Source: Halomicrococcus gelatinilyticus
GTDB taxonomy: Archaea > Halobacteriota > Halobacteria > Halobacteriales > Haladaptataceae
Reading direction: 5' to 3'
Length of the DNA stretch: 64,000 bases
NCBI GenBank assembly: GCA_024227995.1
Contig: CP100465.1
Location: 1,364,001 to 1,428,000 of the forward strand
Below, in pieces: positions 1-9,344 of this stretch. Below the pieces are notes generated by a model, which did not search any database, was not told the DNA's origin, and was given only the letters and a program-made list of their open reading frames with translations. Made by a program: the position numbers and the translations under genes. Numbering within the stretch: position 1 is the first letter of the stretch; each line of letters opens with the position of its first letter.

Positions 1-374
1 TACAGCGTGAACGTCGTCGAGTCGCTCGGACGCGCCAGCACCTCGTCCCCCGGGACGACGTACGCCGTCTCGTGGACGCCCGTATCGAGCGCGTGGTAGC
101 AGGTGGTGTCGTCGACGAAGGCGGGACAGGGCTCGCCCTCGAACCGCGACTGTTCGACCGGAACCGGGTCGTCGGCGGGCGGTTCGTCGGTCGTCGTTCC
201 GTCCGTGGTCGTCCCGGTCGTCGTTCCGTCCGTGGTCGTCCCGGTCGTCGTTCCGTCGTCGGTTCCGCCGGGCGTGGTCGAGTCGGTGGGTCCGTCAGCC
301 CCCTCGCGGAGCTGGCCGACGCAGCCGGCGAGCGCGCCGGCACCGAGGAGGGCGATGAGTCTGCGGCGTCGCAT
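1..374 (-). CDS. Thr-rich haloarchaeal lipoprotein, C-terminus cut by window edge
   Basis: The protein starts with four arginines, a hydrophobic stretch and a lipobox (ALAGC, Cys18), so it should be exported, probably by Tat, and lipid-anchored outside the membrane. A tether of Thr/Gly/Asp units (GTTTDGTTT type) follows at about residues 35-60, then a globular part with two cysteines that runs off the left edge. The tether is encoded by a 27-bp tandem repeat. A TATA-like CTTTAC lies about 30 nt upstream of the ATG. No function is recognisable. The stop codon is outside the window. Confidence 0.8.
   Translation of the reverse strand, partial: MRRRRLIALLGAGALAGCVGQLREGADGPTDSTTPGGTDDGTTTGTTTDGTTTGTTTDGTTTDEPPADDPVPVEQSRFEGEPCPAFVDDTTCYHALDTGVHETAYVVPGDEVLARPSDSTTFTL
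188..256. repeat. 27-bp tandem repeat in lipoprotein tether
   Basis: Two full identical units (188-214 and 215-241) and a partial third (242-256). The unit length is a multiple of three and adds nine residues of the Thr/Gly/Asp tether, so copy-number change would alter tether length without a frameshift. Confidence 0.8.
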
Positions 375-491
375 ACTGCACGCCTCGCTCCGGTCGGGTA
401 AAGCCTTTCAGTAGGCTCAAAGAAGCGTTTGAGTGATTCGAGACGGGGACGACGTCGGCGTCTCCAGGGCGTCGAACGAAGTATCGGCCGA

Positions 492-818
<327 letters not shown>

Positions 819-847
819 TCACCTGCACGTACCAACGCGAAAGCAGT

Positions 848-855
848 ACTTAAAC
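848..855 (-). promoter_or_regulatory. TATA box of the ferredoxin gene
   Basis: Reads GTTTAAGT on the coding strand, 36-43 nt before the ATG at 812, predicting a short leader of about 10 nt. Confidence 0.6.
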
Positions 856-972
856 CTCCCGTCAGAACTTAAAGGTGGTGCCGCCGGCGAAAGTTTAGGT
901 AGGGCTAAAAACGGCAGCGAGAGGACCGAGCACGAGCGTTCGGCGATTCGGCCGGACGTGAGATTTAAGTAC

Positions 973-1440
973 TCAGTCGAACCGACCGGTCACCGCGCCG
1001 CAGTCGACGCAACGGGTCACGAGCGCGTCGCGGTCCTCTGTCATCTCGATGTCGTTCGGCGTGCGCTCGCCGCAGTCCTCGCAGTGGCGACGCACCTCGG
1101 TCTCGCCGGCGTCGCGAGGTGCGCCGACGGCGAGCGCGACGACCCGCTCGTCGCCCTCGTTGACGCCGCGCTGGAACTCGCCAGGGGCGACCCGGACGGC
1201 CTCGCCCGCTCCGACCGCGACCGGGTCGTCCGCCGTCTCGAACGTCACCGTCCCGGACTGGACGTAGAACACCTCCTCCTGGTCCTCGTGGGCGTGGTAG
1301 CCGAACGCGAAGCTGTCGCCCGGCGCGAGTTCGTAGTAGTTGAGCGCCACGTTCTCGGTGCCGAGTTCCTTCGTCAGCGGTCGCTTCACGTCGGCCGGAC
1401 CCATGTACGACTTCGCGTCGTCGATGCGAATCTTCTCCAT
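973..1440 (-). CDS. Cupin-domain protein with C-terminal zinc ribbon
   Basis: 155 residues. Residues 40-110 form a cupin barrel with motif GYHAHEDQEEVFYV (His49, His51, Glu55/56 as likely metal ligands). Residues 117-150 carry two CxxC pairs (Cys120/Cys123 and Cys144/Cys147), a rubredoxin-like zinc ribbon. The substrate is unknown. Cupin plus zinc ribbon is less common than the bare cupin. A T-run about 25 nt upstream of the ATG is a plausible promoter. It is divergent from the protoglobin gene. Confidence 0.85.
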   Translation of the reverse strand: MEKIRIDDAKSYMGPADVKRPLTKELGTENVALNYYELAPGDSFAFGYHAHEDQEEVFYVQSGTVTFETADDPVAVGAGEAVRVAPGEFQRGVNEGDERVVALAVGAPRDAGETEVRRHCEDCGERTPNDIEMTEDRDALVTRCVDCGAVTGRFD

Positions 1441-1581
1441 ACCCCGTGGTACCGCCCCGCGTGAAAAAACTGCTCCGGTGGCGGCACGCCGGCCTTCGGG
1501 AGGGAGGACGTGGTGTATCAGCGCCTCTCCGGCGGCCAGTACGCCTTTGCTCGCCCGCGCCGTCGCACGACGCGGTCACGC

Positions 1582-2172
1582 ATGAGCGACGAGAGCATCC
1601 CCGGGTACACGTTCGGCGAACCGTCCGTCGCCGAGTCACCCATCGACGACGAGGAGTTCGAACTGTTACAGGAGACGGTGATGTTCACCGAGGAGGACGA
1701 AAGGCACCTGCGCATGGCGGGCGAGGTGCTCGACGGGCAGGTCGACGACGTGCTCGACACCTGGTACGGGTTCGTCGCCGACCACGAGCATCTCGTCCAG
1801 TACTTCAGCACGCCCGACGGCGAACCCATCGACGAGTACCTCGACCGCGTCAGGGAGCGGTTCGCCCAGTGGATACGCGACACCTGCGACCCGCCGTACG
1901 ACGAGGACTGGCTCGACTACCAGCAGGAGATCGGGCTCCGGCACACCCACGAGAAGAAGAACGAGACCGACGACGTCGACTCGGTCGACCACATCCCCTA
2001 CCGGTACATGGCGGCGTTCATCTATCCCATCACGGCGACGATGCGCCCGTACCTGGCGAACGGCGACCACGACGAGGAGACGGTCGAGAAGATGTACGAC
2101 GCCTGGTTCAAGACGGTCGTCCTGCAGGTGACGCTGTGGAGCGAACCGTACGTCCGCGACGGCGAGTTCTGA
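1582..2172 (+). CDS. Protoglobin-like heme protein
   Basis: 196 residues, the length of single-domain archaeal protoglobins. Recognisable family blocks are the N-terminal GYTFG, the QEIGLRH segment with His121 as probable proximal heme ligand, and HIPYRYMAAFIYPIT. Protoglobins bind O2, CO or NO; no transducer domain is attached here, so it is not a HemAT sensor. The ATG at 1582 is chosen because the family starts near this point; upstream in-frame codons translate to Arg-rich junk. Confidence 0.9.
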   Translation: MSDESIPGYTFGEPSVAESPIDDEEFELLQETVMFTEEDERHLRMAGEVLDGQVDDVLDTWYGFVADHEHLVQYFSTPDGEPIDEYLDRVRERFAQWIRDTCDPPYDEDWLDYQQEIGLRHTHEKKNETDDVDSVDHIPYRYMAAFIYPITATMRPYLANGDHDEETVEKMYDAWFKTVVLQVTLWSEPYVRDGEF

Positions 2173-2521
2173 CCCGACCGCGGACGACGGTCGCGTCTCC
2201 CGCCGCGGCCGCCGGCGAGAAAGCAGGGATACGACGGACCGACCCGTGGAGACGGGAACGCAGGCGAAACCCTCCCCGGGTGCGAGCAAAGGGCACAGTT
2301 CCACGCGAAACGCAGGGGGGTACGTCACCATCCCCCATCCACGTCGCGTAACGCGAAGTCACCCGCCCCACCCCGACAGTTCAACTGGCCAACGAGTCCC
2401 GGGTGCGGTCGGGAGTCACGGTATCCCACACCCGTTCGTTTCGACTGGAGCGACGGCCCCGGTCGGCGTCCACCTGACCGCTACACCTGCTTTTTTGCGC
2501 CCGCCACTCATCTCCCGAGTC
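2173..2521. other. Non-coding gap of 349 bp
   Basis: No convincing coding sequence on either strand. The only signal is a T-run (CTTTTTTG, about 2489-2496), about 28 nt before the GTG start of the aldo/keto reductase, probably its promoter element. Confidence 0.5.
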
Positions 2522-3310
2522 GTGACCGAGATACCGAGTCCCGGCCTGGGAACGTCGGGGAACGACGACCACGAACAGTGCGCCGCGACGGTCGAGTCGG
2601 CCATCGAGATGGGGTACCGCCACGTCGACACGGCGCAGATGTACGACAACGAGGCGGCCGTCGGCGAAGGCATCGCACGCGCCGACGTCGACCGCGAGGA
2701 GGTGTTCCTCGCGACGAAGGTCCACCCGGAGAACCTCGCGCCCGAGGACGTGCGAAGGACGGTCGAGGAGAGCCTCGACCGCCTCGGCGTCGACCGCGTC
2801 GACCTGCTGTACGTCCACTGGCCGACGGGTGCCTACGACCCGGAGACGACGCTTCCGGCGTTCGACGAACTGCACGACGCGGGGGCGACCCGCCACGTCG
2901 CCGTGAGCAACTTCACGCCCGCGCTGCTGGACGAGGCGTGTGAGATACTCGACGCACCCGTGGTCGCCAACCAGGTCGAGGTACACCCGCTACTCCAGCA
3001 GGACGACCTCCGGGCGTACGCCCACGAGCACGACGTCACCCTCGTCGCCTACGCGCCGATACTGCGGGGCGAGGCCGGCGACGTGCCCGAACTGCGCGAG
3101 GTAGCGGAGAAGCACGACGCCACGCCGTCGCAGGTCAGCCTCGCGTGGCTCCACGCGAAGGACGTCGTCCCCATCCCGAAGGCGACCGGCGACGGTCACC
3201 TCCGGGAGAACTTCGAGACGCCCGACCTCGACGACGAGGACGTCGCGACGATCGACGCCATCGACCGCGAGCGCCGGCTCATCGACCCCGACGCGGCCCC
3301 GTGGAACTAG
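2522..3310 (+). CDS. Aldo/keto reductase
   Basis: 262-residue NADPH-dependent oxidoreductase of the AKR superfamily (2,5-diketo-gluconate reductase-like group). The full catalytic tetrad is visible: Asp36 and Tyr41 (DTAQMYDN), Lys66 (ATKVHP) and His99 (YVHWP). The C-terminal VPIPKATGD matches the cofactor phosphate-binding segment. A GTG start at 2522 is chosen because it puts the protein at the usual N-terminus and lies about 28 nt after a T-rich promoter element. The substrate cannot be read from sequence. Confidence 0.9.
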   Translation: MTEIPSPGLGTSGNDDHEQCAATVESAIEMGYRHVDTAQMYDNEAAVGEGIARADVDREEVFLATKVHPENLAPEDVRRTVEESLDRLGVDRVDLLYVHWPTGAYDPETTLPAFDELHDAGATRHVAVSNFTPALLDEACEILDAPVVANQVEVHPLLQQDDLRAYAHEHDVTLVAYAPILRGEAGDVPELREVAEKHDATPSQVSLAWLHAKDVVPIPKATGDGHLRENFETPDLDDEDVATIDAIDRERRLIDPDAAPWN

Positions 3311-3364
3311 CTGCGCACGGTCTCGCGCAGGCCGGCGTTCGACCGCAGGCCGGCTAGCTCTCGC

Positions 3365-4282
3365 TCACGGCGACCAGCGAGCGTCCCACCGGCCGATGCC
3401 GTCGGTGCCCTGCCATCGCACCGACCGTATCGAGGCCTCGGACGACGTCTCGTAGGCGATCCAGCCGCGGTTGGTCCCGCCGGACTCGACCTCGGACGAC
3501 TCGTACCGGCCGTCCTCCTTCGCGATGCCCGCCGGCCCGACCTCGGTCGTCCCGTCTTCGCCCGGCGGGTCCACCATGAGCGTGATGTCGGACCGAGAGG
3601 CGGTTCCCTGGGCCGACTCGAGTCGGTTGCCGGCGACGACGGCGACGAACACCCACTGCCGACCGTCGCCGGCGGGAACCTCTCGCCGACTCCCGTTCGG
3701 CGGGTTGTAGCTGTAGCGACTCGTCGGCGTCACGTCGTTGACCGTGAGCGCGGTGTCGACCGGGCTGACGTACGTCCCGCCGAGCGAGAACGTCCGCGGG
3801 CTGACGTCGACCGTGAACGCTCGCTGTGCGTTCGGAATCCGGAAGATTGCTCGACCGGCGTAGGGGTACCTGTACCCGGCCGACCACTTCGCTGTCTGGC
3901 CCGGGTCGATGATCTTCGTCTCGATGTCGGTCGCCTTGTGCCAGCCGTCGCCGCTGCCCGACACCCGGATGGGTGAACTGAACGCACCGGGACGGCCGCC
4001 CGTGTTCTTCACGACCGCCTTGAGCGTGAGCTCGTCGCCCATGACGGCCTCCTTCGGCACGTCCAGGGAGGTGATCGTGAACGACGGCCCTTGACTGGTG
4101 GTCCCACCGTCGTCGGTGGTCGTCCCGTCACCGCCACCCGTCGTCCCATCCCCCCGTCCCGTCGTGGTTGTCGTCGACCCGTCGCCCCCACCGCTATCAG
4201 GCCCGGAACCGCCGGTGCAGCCCGCCAGGACGGACCCGACGAAGGCAGTTCCGGACGCCGTCAGAAATCTTCTACGGCGCAT
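3365..4282 (-). CDS. Tat-type lipoprotein with Thr/Gly tether
   Basis: 305 residues. N-terminus RRRRFLTAS followed by a hydrophobic core and lipobox LAGC (Cys22), typical of haloarchaeal Tat lipoproteins. Residues 23-75 are a low-complexity Gly/Thr/Asp tether. The extracellular part has two beta-rich halves; the first (about 77-160) resembles a CARDB/DUF4352-like Ig fold. No catalytic motif is seen. AT-rich promoter with TATA at 4305-4313. Confidence 0.85.
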   Translation of the reverse strand: MRRRRFLTASGTAFVGSVLAGCTGGSGPDSGGGDGSTTTTTGRGDGTTGGGDGTTTDDGGTTSQGPSFTITSLDVPKEAVMGDELTLKAVVKNTGGRPGAFSSPIRVSGSGDGWHKATDIETKIIDPGQTAKWSAGYRYPYAGRAIFRIPNAQRAFTVDVSPRTFSLGGTYVSPVDTALTVNDVTPTSRYSYNPPNGSRREVPAGDGRQWVFVAVVAGNRLESAQGTASRSDITLMVDPPGEDGTTEVGPAGIAKEDGRYESSEVESGGTNRGWIAYETSSEASIRSVRWQGTDGIGRWDARWSP

Positions 4283-4304
4283 GGGTAATTTATATATGGA
4301 GTGC

Positions 4305-4313
4305 TAAATAAAG
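4305..4313 (-). promoter_or_regulatory. TATA box of the lipoprotein gene
   Basis: CTTTATTTA on the coding strand, about 24-31 nt before the ATG at 4282. A second AT-rich tract (4286-4297) lies too close to the start to be the main box. Confidence 0.6.
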
Positions 4314-4469
4314 TCTATGTAAGCAATTTGAGTCCAGACGGGACCGTTCAAGAGTTCCGACCGTATCGGCGTAGAATCCATCGTCCCTCCCCGGAAAGGA
4401 GTTGTGGCCGTCGCAGTTCGACCGCCAGAAACCGGGAGGATTCCGGCCAGAGACGTGATGCGATGGCGC

Positions 4470-4916
4470 TCACCGCTGCTCGACCGGGTCGCCCACGCTG
4501 ATGTCCCCCGACTTCACGACCCTCGCCCGGAGGCCGCCGCGGTGGACCAGCGCGGAGAGCGCGCCGTCCTCGGTCAACGATTCGAGGTGCGAGCAGGGTT
4601 CACAGAGTTCGACGCCCTCGCAGACGGCGTCCCCGACGCGGAACCGCTCGCCGACGAGGTGGTTCAGCGCCGCGTCGCGGGTCGTGACGTTGCGGCGGTG
4701 AGCGCCGTCGGCGAGTTCGATGTCGGCCTCGCGCTCGACCGCTTCTAGCGTCTCCGCCTCGATGAGCGTCAGGTCGTTGCCGTCCATCCCGGGGTCGAAG
4801 TGGCGGTCGCCGCGGAGTCCGCTGCCCGCGACCGCCTCGACCGACCCCACCGACTCCGTCGCTGCGCCGGACTCGGGTGCGACGTGGAGCGCCGCGACCT
4901 CGCCAGTGCCGTCCAT
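4470..4916 (-). CDS. MOSC-domain protein
   Basis: 148 residues covering one MOSC domain (molybdenum-cofactor sulfurase C-terminal fold). Signature pieces are the N-terminal VAALHVAPE, LRGDRHF, DLTLIEAE, the NVTTRD block and the conserved cysteine region LCEPCSHL. Stand-alone MOSC proteins are thought to handle Moco or reactive sulfur, which would suit the metX-metY sulfur genes just upstream, but it has its own TATA box and is not clearly in that operon. Confidence 0.88.
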   Translation of the reverse strand: MDGTGEVAALHVAPESGAATESVGSVEAVAGSGLRGDRHFDPGMDGNDLTLIEAETLEAVEREADIELADGAHRRNVTTRDAALNHLVGERFRVGDAVCEGVELCEPCSHLESLTEDGALSALVHRGGLRARVVKSGDISVGDPVEQR

Positions 4917-4939
4917 GCGGGTCGCTTCCCAGCGGGGAG

Positions 4940-4947
4940 ATATAAAC
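4940..4947 (-). promoter_or_regulatory. TATA box of the MOSC gene
   Basis: TTTATATC on the coding strand, about 25-31 nt before the ATG at 4916, inside the 54-bp gap after metX. Confidence 0.65.
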
Positions 4948-4970
4948 GTAGGGTCGACACAGCCCGGCGG

Positions 4971-6233
4971 TCAGTTGGCGAACAGGCCGGCGTGGACGGG
5001 TGCGAAGTCGCTGCCGGACGAGACGAACCGGCGCAGCGGCGCGCTGATGAGTTCGGGCCGGGCGAGGAACGCGTCGTGGCCGTAGTCGGTCTCGACGACG
5101 CGGTGGGTCGCGTCCGCGCCGGCCTCGTCGAACGCCGTCGCGAGCGCGTCGCCCTGCGCGGTCGTGAAGTGCCAGTCGGACGTGAACGAGAAGACGAGCG
5201 CCTCGCCGTCGAACTCGGCGAGCGCGTCGGCGTCCGACTCGTGACCGGCCGCGAGGTCGTAGGTCTCCATCGCGCGCGTCAGCCGAAGGTAGCTGTTGGC
5301 GTCGAAGCGGTCGACGAACTGCGAGGCGTTGTAGTCGAGGTAGCTCTCGACCGAGCGGTAGGCGTCGTCCTCGCGGCCGTCGCCCGGCGACGGAGGGACG
5401 GCCCCGGGAGCGAACTCCCGCGGCGGGGAGTCGGCCAGTTCGCGACCGAACTGGTCGGTCATCGACGGCTTCGACCGGTAGGTGACGTGCGCGATCTGGC
5501 GGGCGAGCGCCAGCCCCCGGTCGGGGTGGTCGGGGTAGTAGTCGCCGCCCTGCCACGCGGGGTCGACGGCGAGGGCACGGCGTGCGACGGCCGAGAGCGC
5601 GACCAGTTGCGGGTCGAGGCGCGCGCCGGTGGCGATGGGGACGACGCGCTCGACGCGGTCGGGGTAGCGCTTCGCCCACTCGATGGCGTTCATGCCGCCG
5701 ACGCTGCCGCCGACGACGGTGTGGAGGACGGAGACGCCGAGGTAGTCGAGGAGGCGGCGCTGCGCGCGCACCCAGTCGCCGACGGTGACCGCGGGGAAGT
5801 CCGAGCCGTACGGCTCGCCCGTCCGCGGGTCCACGCTCGACGGACCGGTGGTGCCGTAGCAGGAGCCGGGGACGTTCGCGCAGACGACGAACTTGTCGGT
5901 GGTATCGATGGGAGCGCCGGGGCCGACGACCTCGTCCCACCAGCCCGCTGCCTGGGCGAGTTCGTCGTCCTGCTCCGGTTCGCTCGACCGCGCCGCACCG
6001 CGTCCGAGACGCACCTGGTGGCTGCCGGTGAGCGCGTGACAGACCAGGACGGCGTCGTCGGACGGGTCGCCGTACGTCTCGTAGGCGACCTCGAGGTCGG
6101 GGACGCCGCCGCCGCGTTCGAACTCGAACCGGCCGAGGGAGACGTGTCCGGACGTGAGGTCGCGGGGGTCCCTCGCGGCGCGTGTGTCGTTCCTGGCGCG
6201 TGTGCCGTTCGCGGGGTCGCGTGTGCCCGTCAT
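4971..6233 (-). CDS. metX: Homoserine O-acetyltransferase (MetX-type)
   Basis: 420-residue alpha/beta-hydrolase that transfers an acetyl group from acetyl-CoA to homoserine (a succinyl donor cannot be excluded). The family entry [10 protein letters not shown], nucleophile elbow GGSVGGMNA with catalytic Ser, and C-terminal DYGHDAFL with catalytic His are all present. The N-terminal 25 residues are a family-atypical Arg/Thr/Asp-rich extension. The ATG directly follows the metY TAG with no spacer, so the two are translationally coupled. Product feeds MetY. Confidence 0.93.
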   Translation of the reverse strand: MTGTRDPANGTRARNDTRAARDPRDLTSGHVSLGRFEFERGGGVPDLEVAYETYGDPSDDAVLVCHALTGSHQVRLGRGAARSSEPEQDDELAQAAGWWDEVVGPGAPIDTTDKFVVCANVPGSCYGTTGPSSVDPRTGEPYGSDFPAVTVGDWVRAQRRLLDYLGVSVLHTVVGGSVGGMNAIEWAKRYPDRVERVVPIATGARLDPQLVALSAVARRALAVDPAWQGGDYYPDHPDRGLALARQIAHVTYRSKPSMTDQFGRELADSPPREFAPGAVPPSPGDGREDDAYRSVESYLDYNASQFVDRFDANSYLRLTRAMETYDLAAGHESDADALAEFDGEALVFSFTSDWHFTTAQGDALATAFDEAGADATHRVVETDYGHDAFLARPELISAPLRRFVSSGSDFAPVHAGLFAN

Positions 6234-7553
6234 CTACGCTACCTCCGTCGCGCGCTCGATGCTCCGGTCGAGGTCGGCGAGCAGGTCGGCCGGGTCCTCG
6301 ATACCGACGGAGAGGCGGACGAGGTCGGGCGTGACGCCGGCCTCGCGCTGCTCGTCGGGCGATAGCTGTGCGTGCGTCGTGCTCGCCGGATGGATGACCA
6401 GCGTCTTCGCGTCGCCGATGTTGGCGAGGAAGCTGGCGAGTTCGGTCGTCTCGCAGAACGCCTTGCCCGCCTCGTAACCGGCCTCCAGGCCGAACGCGAC
6501 CATCCCGCCGTAGTCGTCGAGATACCGCTCCGCGTTCTCGTGGGTCTCGTGGCGCTCCAGCCCGGGGTAGGCCACCCACGCCACGTCGTCGTGGTCGGCG
6601 AGGTACTCGGCGACGACGGCGGCGTTCTCGCAGTGGCGCTCCATGCGCAGCGGCAGCGTCTCCAGGCCCTGAAGGGTCTGCCAGGCGTCGAACGGCGACT
6701 GCTGGTTGCCGAGGCTGCGGAGCGACCGGAAGCGGGAGGCGGCCGCGAGCGGGGCGTCCGCGAAGTCGCGGGCGAAGTCGGTGTCGCGGTACGCGGGGTT
6801 GTCGTCGGCGAGTTCGGGGTAAGCGTCGGCGTGGTCGGTCCAGTCGAAGGTCCCGCCGTCGACGAGCACGCCGCCGACCGTCGTGCCGCTGCCGTGGATC
6901 CACTTCGTCGTGGAGTTCCAGACGACGTCGGCGCCGTGTTCGAGCGGGCGACAGAGCGCGGGCGTGGCGAAGGTGTTGTCCACCACCAGCGGCGCGCCCG
7001 CCTCGTGGGCGATTTCGGCCACGCGTTCGAGGTCCGGGGTGACCAGCGAGGGGTTGCCGATCGTCTCGACGTGGACGTAGGCGGTGTCGCCGTCGACCGC
7101 GTCCTCGTACGCCGCGTAGTCGAGGGTGTCGACGAACCGCGGTTCGACGCCGCGCTTCTCGGCGTTCGCCGAGAGGTAGGTCGTCGTCCCGCCGTAGGTG
7201 TCCGTCGAGCAGACGACGTTGTCCCCCTGCTCGCCGAGGACGAGGGTCAGCGCGTCGAGGGCGGCCATGCCGCTAGCGGTGGCGACGGCACCCGCACCGC
7301 CTTCGAGCGAGGCGAGGCGCTCCTCCAGCATCCGGGTCGTGGGGTTCGAGATGCGGGAGTAGATGTCGCCCTCGCGCTCCAGCGCGTAGAGGTCGGCCGC
7401 GTAGTCGGCGTCCTCGAACTCGTAGGAGGTCGTCTGGTAGAGCGGGGGCGCGACCGCGCCGGTCGCGGGGTCGGACTCCTGCCCGGCGTGGACGCTGCGG
7501 GTCCCCAGTCCCGGTCCGTCCGCCGCCCGCCGTCGGCCCTCGTCGTTGGTCAT
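6234..7553 (-). CDS. metY: O-acetylhomoserine sulfhydrylase (Cys/Met metabolism PLP enzyme)
   Basis: 439-residue PLP enzyme of the Cys/Met metabolism family. It shows the PLP-binding NSTTKWIHG with Schiff-base Lys217, the phosphate-binding ATASGMAALDA, and the N-terminal TRSVHAG and QTTSY blocks. Length fits OAH sulfhydrylases (about 430) better than cystathionine gamma-lyases (about 380). It would make homocysteine from O-acetylhomoserine and sulfide. First gene of a two-gene operon with metX; strong TATA box upstream. Confidence 0.93.
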   Translation of the reverse strand: MTNDEGRRRAADGPGLGTRSVHAGQESDPATGAVAPPLYQTTSYEFEDADYAADLYALEREGDIYSRISNPTTRMLEERLASLEGGAGAVATASGMAALDALTLVLGEQGDNVVCSTDTYGGTTTYLSANAEKRGVEPRFVDTLDYAAYEDAVDGDTAYVHVETIGNPSLVTPDLERVAEIAHEAGAPLVVDNTFATPALCRPLEHGADVVWNSTTKWIHGSGTTVGGVLVDGGTFDWTDHADAYPELADDNPAYRDTDFARDFADAPLAAASRFRSLRSLGNQQSPFDAWQTLQGLETLPLRMERHCENAAVVAEYLADHDDVAWVAYPGLERHETHENAERYLDDYGGMVAFGLEAGYEAGKAFCETTELASFLANIGDAKTLVIHPASTTHAQLSPDEQREAGVTPDLVRLSVGIEDPADLLADLDRSIERATEVA

Positions 7554-7577
7554 GTACTACAGGCATATTCGTGGAGA

Positions 7578-7588
7578 GATTTATAACC
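7578..7588 (-). promoter_or_regulatory. TATA box of the metYX operon
   Basis: GGTTATAAATC on the coding strand, 25-35 nt before the ATG at 7553, suggesting a nearly leaderless mRNA. Confidence 0.75.
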
Positions 7589-7709
7589 AGCGGTTACGAC
7601 AGGAGCTGCGGCCGTCCGGAGGGCTGAACCGACGGGTCGACGGAGGTGGTAACACCTGGCATGGAAACGGTACGGACCCGGCCGGAACCGCCGCGGAACG
7701 GTACGGCGC

Positions 7710-7937
7710 TCACGCCGTCAGCGTCGCGAGCAGGAACGTGACCACGAGGACGCCGACGCCGAACAGCGCGACGAGGACGGTGCTGTCGACGGCGGCACCG
7801 GCGAAGACGGCGCCGAGCAGGCGGAGGAGTTCGAGCGAGACGAGCACGAAGACGACGACCCGCAGTCGGGTCACCGTGCGGCGGAGGTCGTCCACCGTCC
7901 CGTCCAGGTCGGCGACGTCGGGGGCAGGGTCGGCCAT
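7710..7937 (-). CDS. Small two-TM membrane protein
   Basis: 75 residues: an acidic N-terminal helix (about 1-22), then two hydrophobic segments (about 26-48 and 51-74). Not recognised as a named family. Coding potential is supported by the acidic, GC-rich codon pattern and divergent promoter space shared with the next gene. Confidence 0.6.
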   Translation of the reverse strand: MADPAPDVADLDGTVDDLRRTVTRLRVVVFVLVSLELLRLLGAVFAGAAVDSTVLVALFGVGVLVVTFLLATLTA

Positions 7938-8056
7938 CGGGCGGCGGTTCGCACCGCCACCCCGTCAATCCTGTGACACGCGTCGGGCGTGCCTCTCTCG
8001 CTCGCCGCGCGCGGTGAACGACACCACTATGCCACTCCGGCGACTCGAATCGGTCG

Positions 8057-8266
8057 ATGCGACAGCGGACGTTCACGCTCGCCGGCCTCGCGGCGTTGGC
8101 GCTCACGCTCGTCAGCTTCGTCCTCCTCGGGTTCGGCCGCCTCGTCCTCCCCTACCGGACGGCCCGCTACCTCTCCGCGCCGACGCTGTTCCTCGCGTTC
8201 GCGCTCGTCCTCGGCCTGCTCGGCTACTCGGCGCTGGTCGTCCTCGGCGTCGCGGACCTCGACTGA
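8057..8266 (+). CDS. Small two-TM membrane protein
   Basis: 69 residues with two hydrophobic segments (about 5-30 and 42-65) separated by a basic loop (LPYRTARYLS). No family recognised. It is divergent from the 75-residue membrane protein and convergent with the universal stress protein gene. Confidence 0.6.
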   Translation: MRQRTFTLAGLAALALTLVSFVLLGFGRLVLPYRTARYLSAPTLFLAFALVLGLLGYSALVVLGVADLD

Positions 8267-8280
8267 CCTCACTCCCCCTG

Positions 8281-8709
8281 CTACGCTTCGCTGCCGCCTA
8301 CCGGGACGAGCAGGACGGGAACCGGGCTCTTGCGCACGACCCGCGCGGAGACGCTCCCGAGCAGGACGCGGTCGACGCCCCGGCGGCCGTGGGTCCCCAT
8401 CACGACGAGGTCGGCGTCCCCGGCGGCGTCCAGTATCGCCTTCGCGGGCTTGCCGTGGACGACATCGCCGTCTGCGTCGATACCGCGGTCCTCGGCGGCG
8501 TCGACCCCCTCGTCGACGGTCTCGGTCGCGACCGCGTCGAGACTGTCGAACAGGATGTCTTCGGCGACGTCGCGGGGCAGCACCTTCTCGTCGACGACCG
8601 AGAGGAGGTGGACGGTGGCGTCGGCGGCGTCCGCGAAGTCGAGCGCGTGGTCGAGGACGCGTTCGGACTCCTCGCTTTCGTCCAGCGGGACGAGGATGCG
8701 ATCGTACAT
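8281..8709 (-). CDS. Universal stress protein (UspA family)
   Basis: 142 residues, one Usp domain. The N-terminal YDRILVPLDES and C-terminal GTHGRRGVDRVLLGSVS carry the G-x2-G-x9-G(S) ATP-binding pattern, so an ATP-binding type. The ATG at 8709 is preferred because the family starts at this MYDRILVP block; the upstream extension is Arg-rich and non-homologous in appearance. Confidence 0.92.
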   Translation of the reverse strand: MYDRILVPLDESEESERVLDHALDFADAADATVHLLSVVDEKVLPRDVAEDILFDSLDAVATETVDEGVDAAEDRGIDADGDVVHGKPAKAILDAAGDADLVVMGTHGRRGVDRVLLGSVSARVVRKSPVPVLLVPVGGSEA

Positions 8710-8816
8710 CACGTCCCTACTCGCCCGCGGCGGAGAAAGGGATGTCGGCGGGGACGGTCGGTCGGTGGACGTAGCTCCGGTAGCCGTCACGCGTCGCTGG
8801 CACGTCCCACCGCGGT

Positions 8817-9230
8817 TCACCCGCACCCGGCAGCGCTTTCGTCGTACGGCATGGTGAGCGCCCCGCCCTCCGTGATCTGGATCGCCACCACGTAGCAATC
8901 GCCGGGGCGCGCCTCGTTCGGGAACGTCTTCACGTACCAGTCGCCGCCCGTCAACCTCGCTTTGACCGTGAACGTCGACGGGTCGTCCATCCAGTCCTCG
9001 TCGATCACGGGCGCAGGGTTCTCGCTCGTCCCGAACTCCGAGCTGCGTCGAACCCTGATCTCGTCGTCGTACACCGCCGTCCCGTCCGAGAGGACCCGTA
9101 TCGCCAGGGTGTGTGGGGCGTCGTCGAGGTTCGACACGGAAATATACTCGAGTCGCGCCCTGGAAGCGGAGAGAACCTGACAGCCCCCCAGCGCAGCGAT
9201 GGCGAGCGAGAGGAACTTCCGTCGGTCCAT
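8817..9230 (-). CDS. Putative secreted/lipid-anchored protein, DUF-type beta domain
   Basis: 137 residues. RRKFLSLAIAALGGC gives a twin-arginine-like signal with a lipobox-like GGC (Cys17). The rest is a single beta-rich domain (LEYISVSNLDDAPHTLAIRV start) ending in a Cys-containing tail. No enzyme motif. A TATA-like ATTTACTT lies about 25-30 nt upstream of the ATG. Confidence 0.75.
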   Translation of the reverse strand: MDRRKFLSLAIAALGGCQVLSASRARLEYISVSNLDDAPHTLAIRVLSDGTAVYDDEIRVRRSSEFGTSENPAPVIDEDWMDDPSTFTVKARLTGGDWYVKTFPNEARPGDCYVVAIQITEGGALTMPYDESAAGCG

Positions 9231-9344
9231 ACGCCGGACTCGACGCTCCGGAAGTAAATGGTATCGGAGACCAGGGTGAAAGATACGCGGTTCGTCATCC
9301 GTCGGGTAACTGACCGACACCTCGCCGACGGAACGCGCCGAGAG

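Noticed and set aside
4600..6903. Very long open frame (767 codons) opposite metX/metY frames
   Set aside because: It is extremely Arg/Pro-rich, has no domain, and lies on the same strand in the wrong frame of metX and metY. High GC produces such shadow frames.
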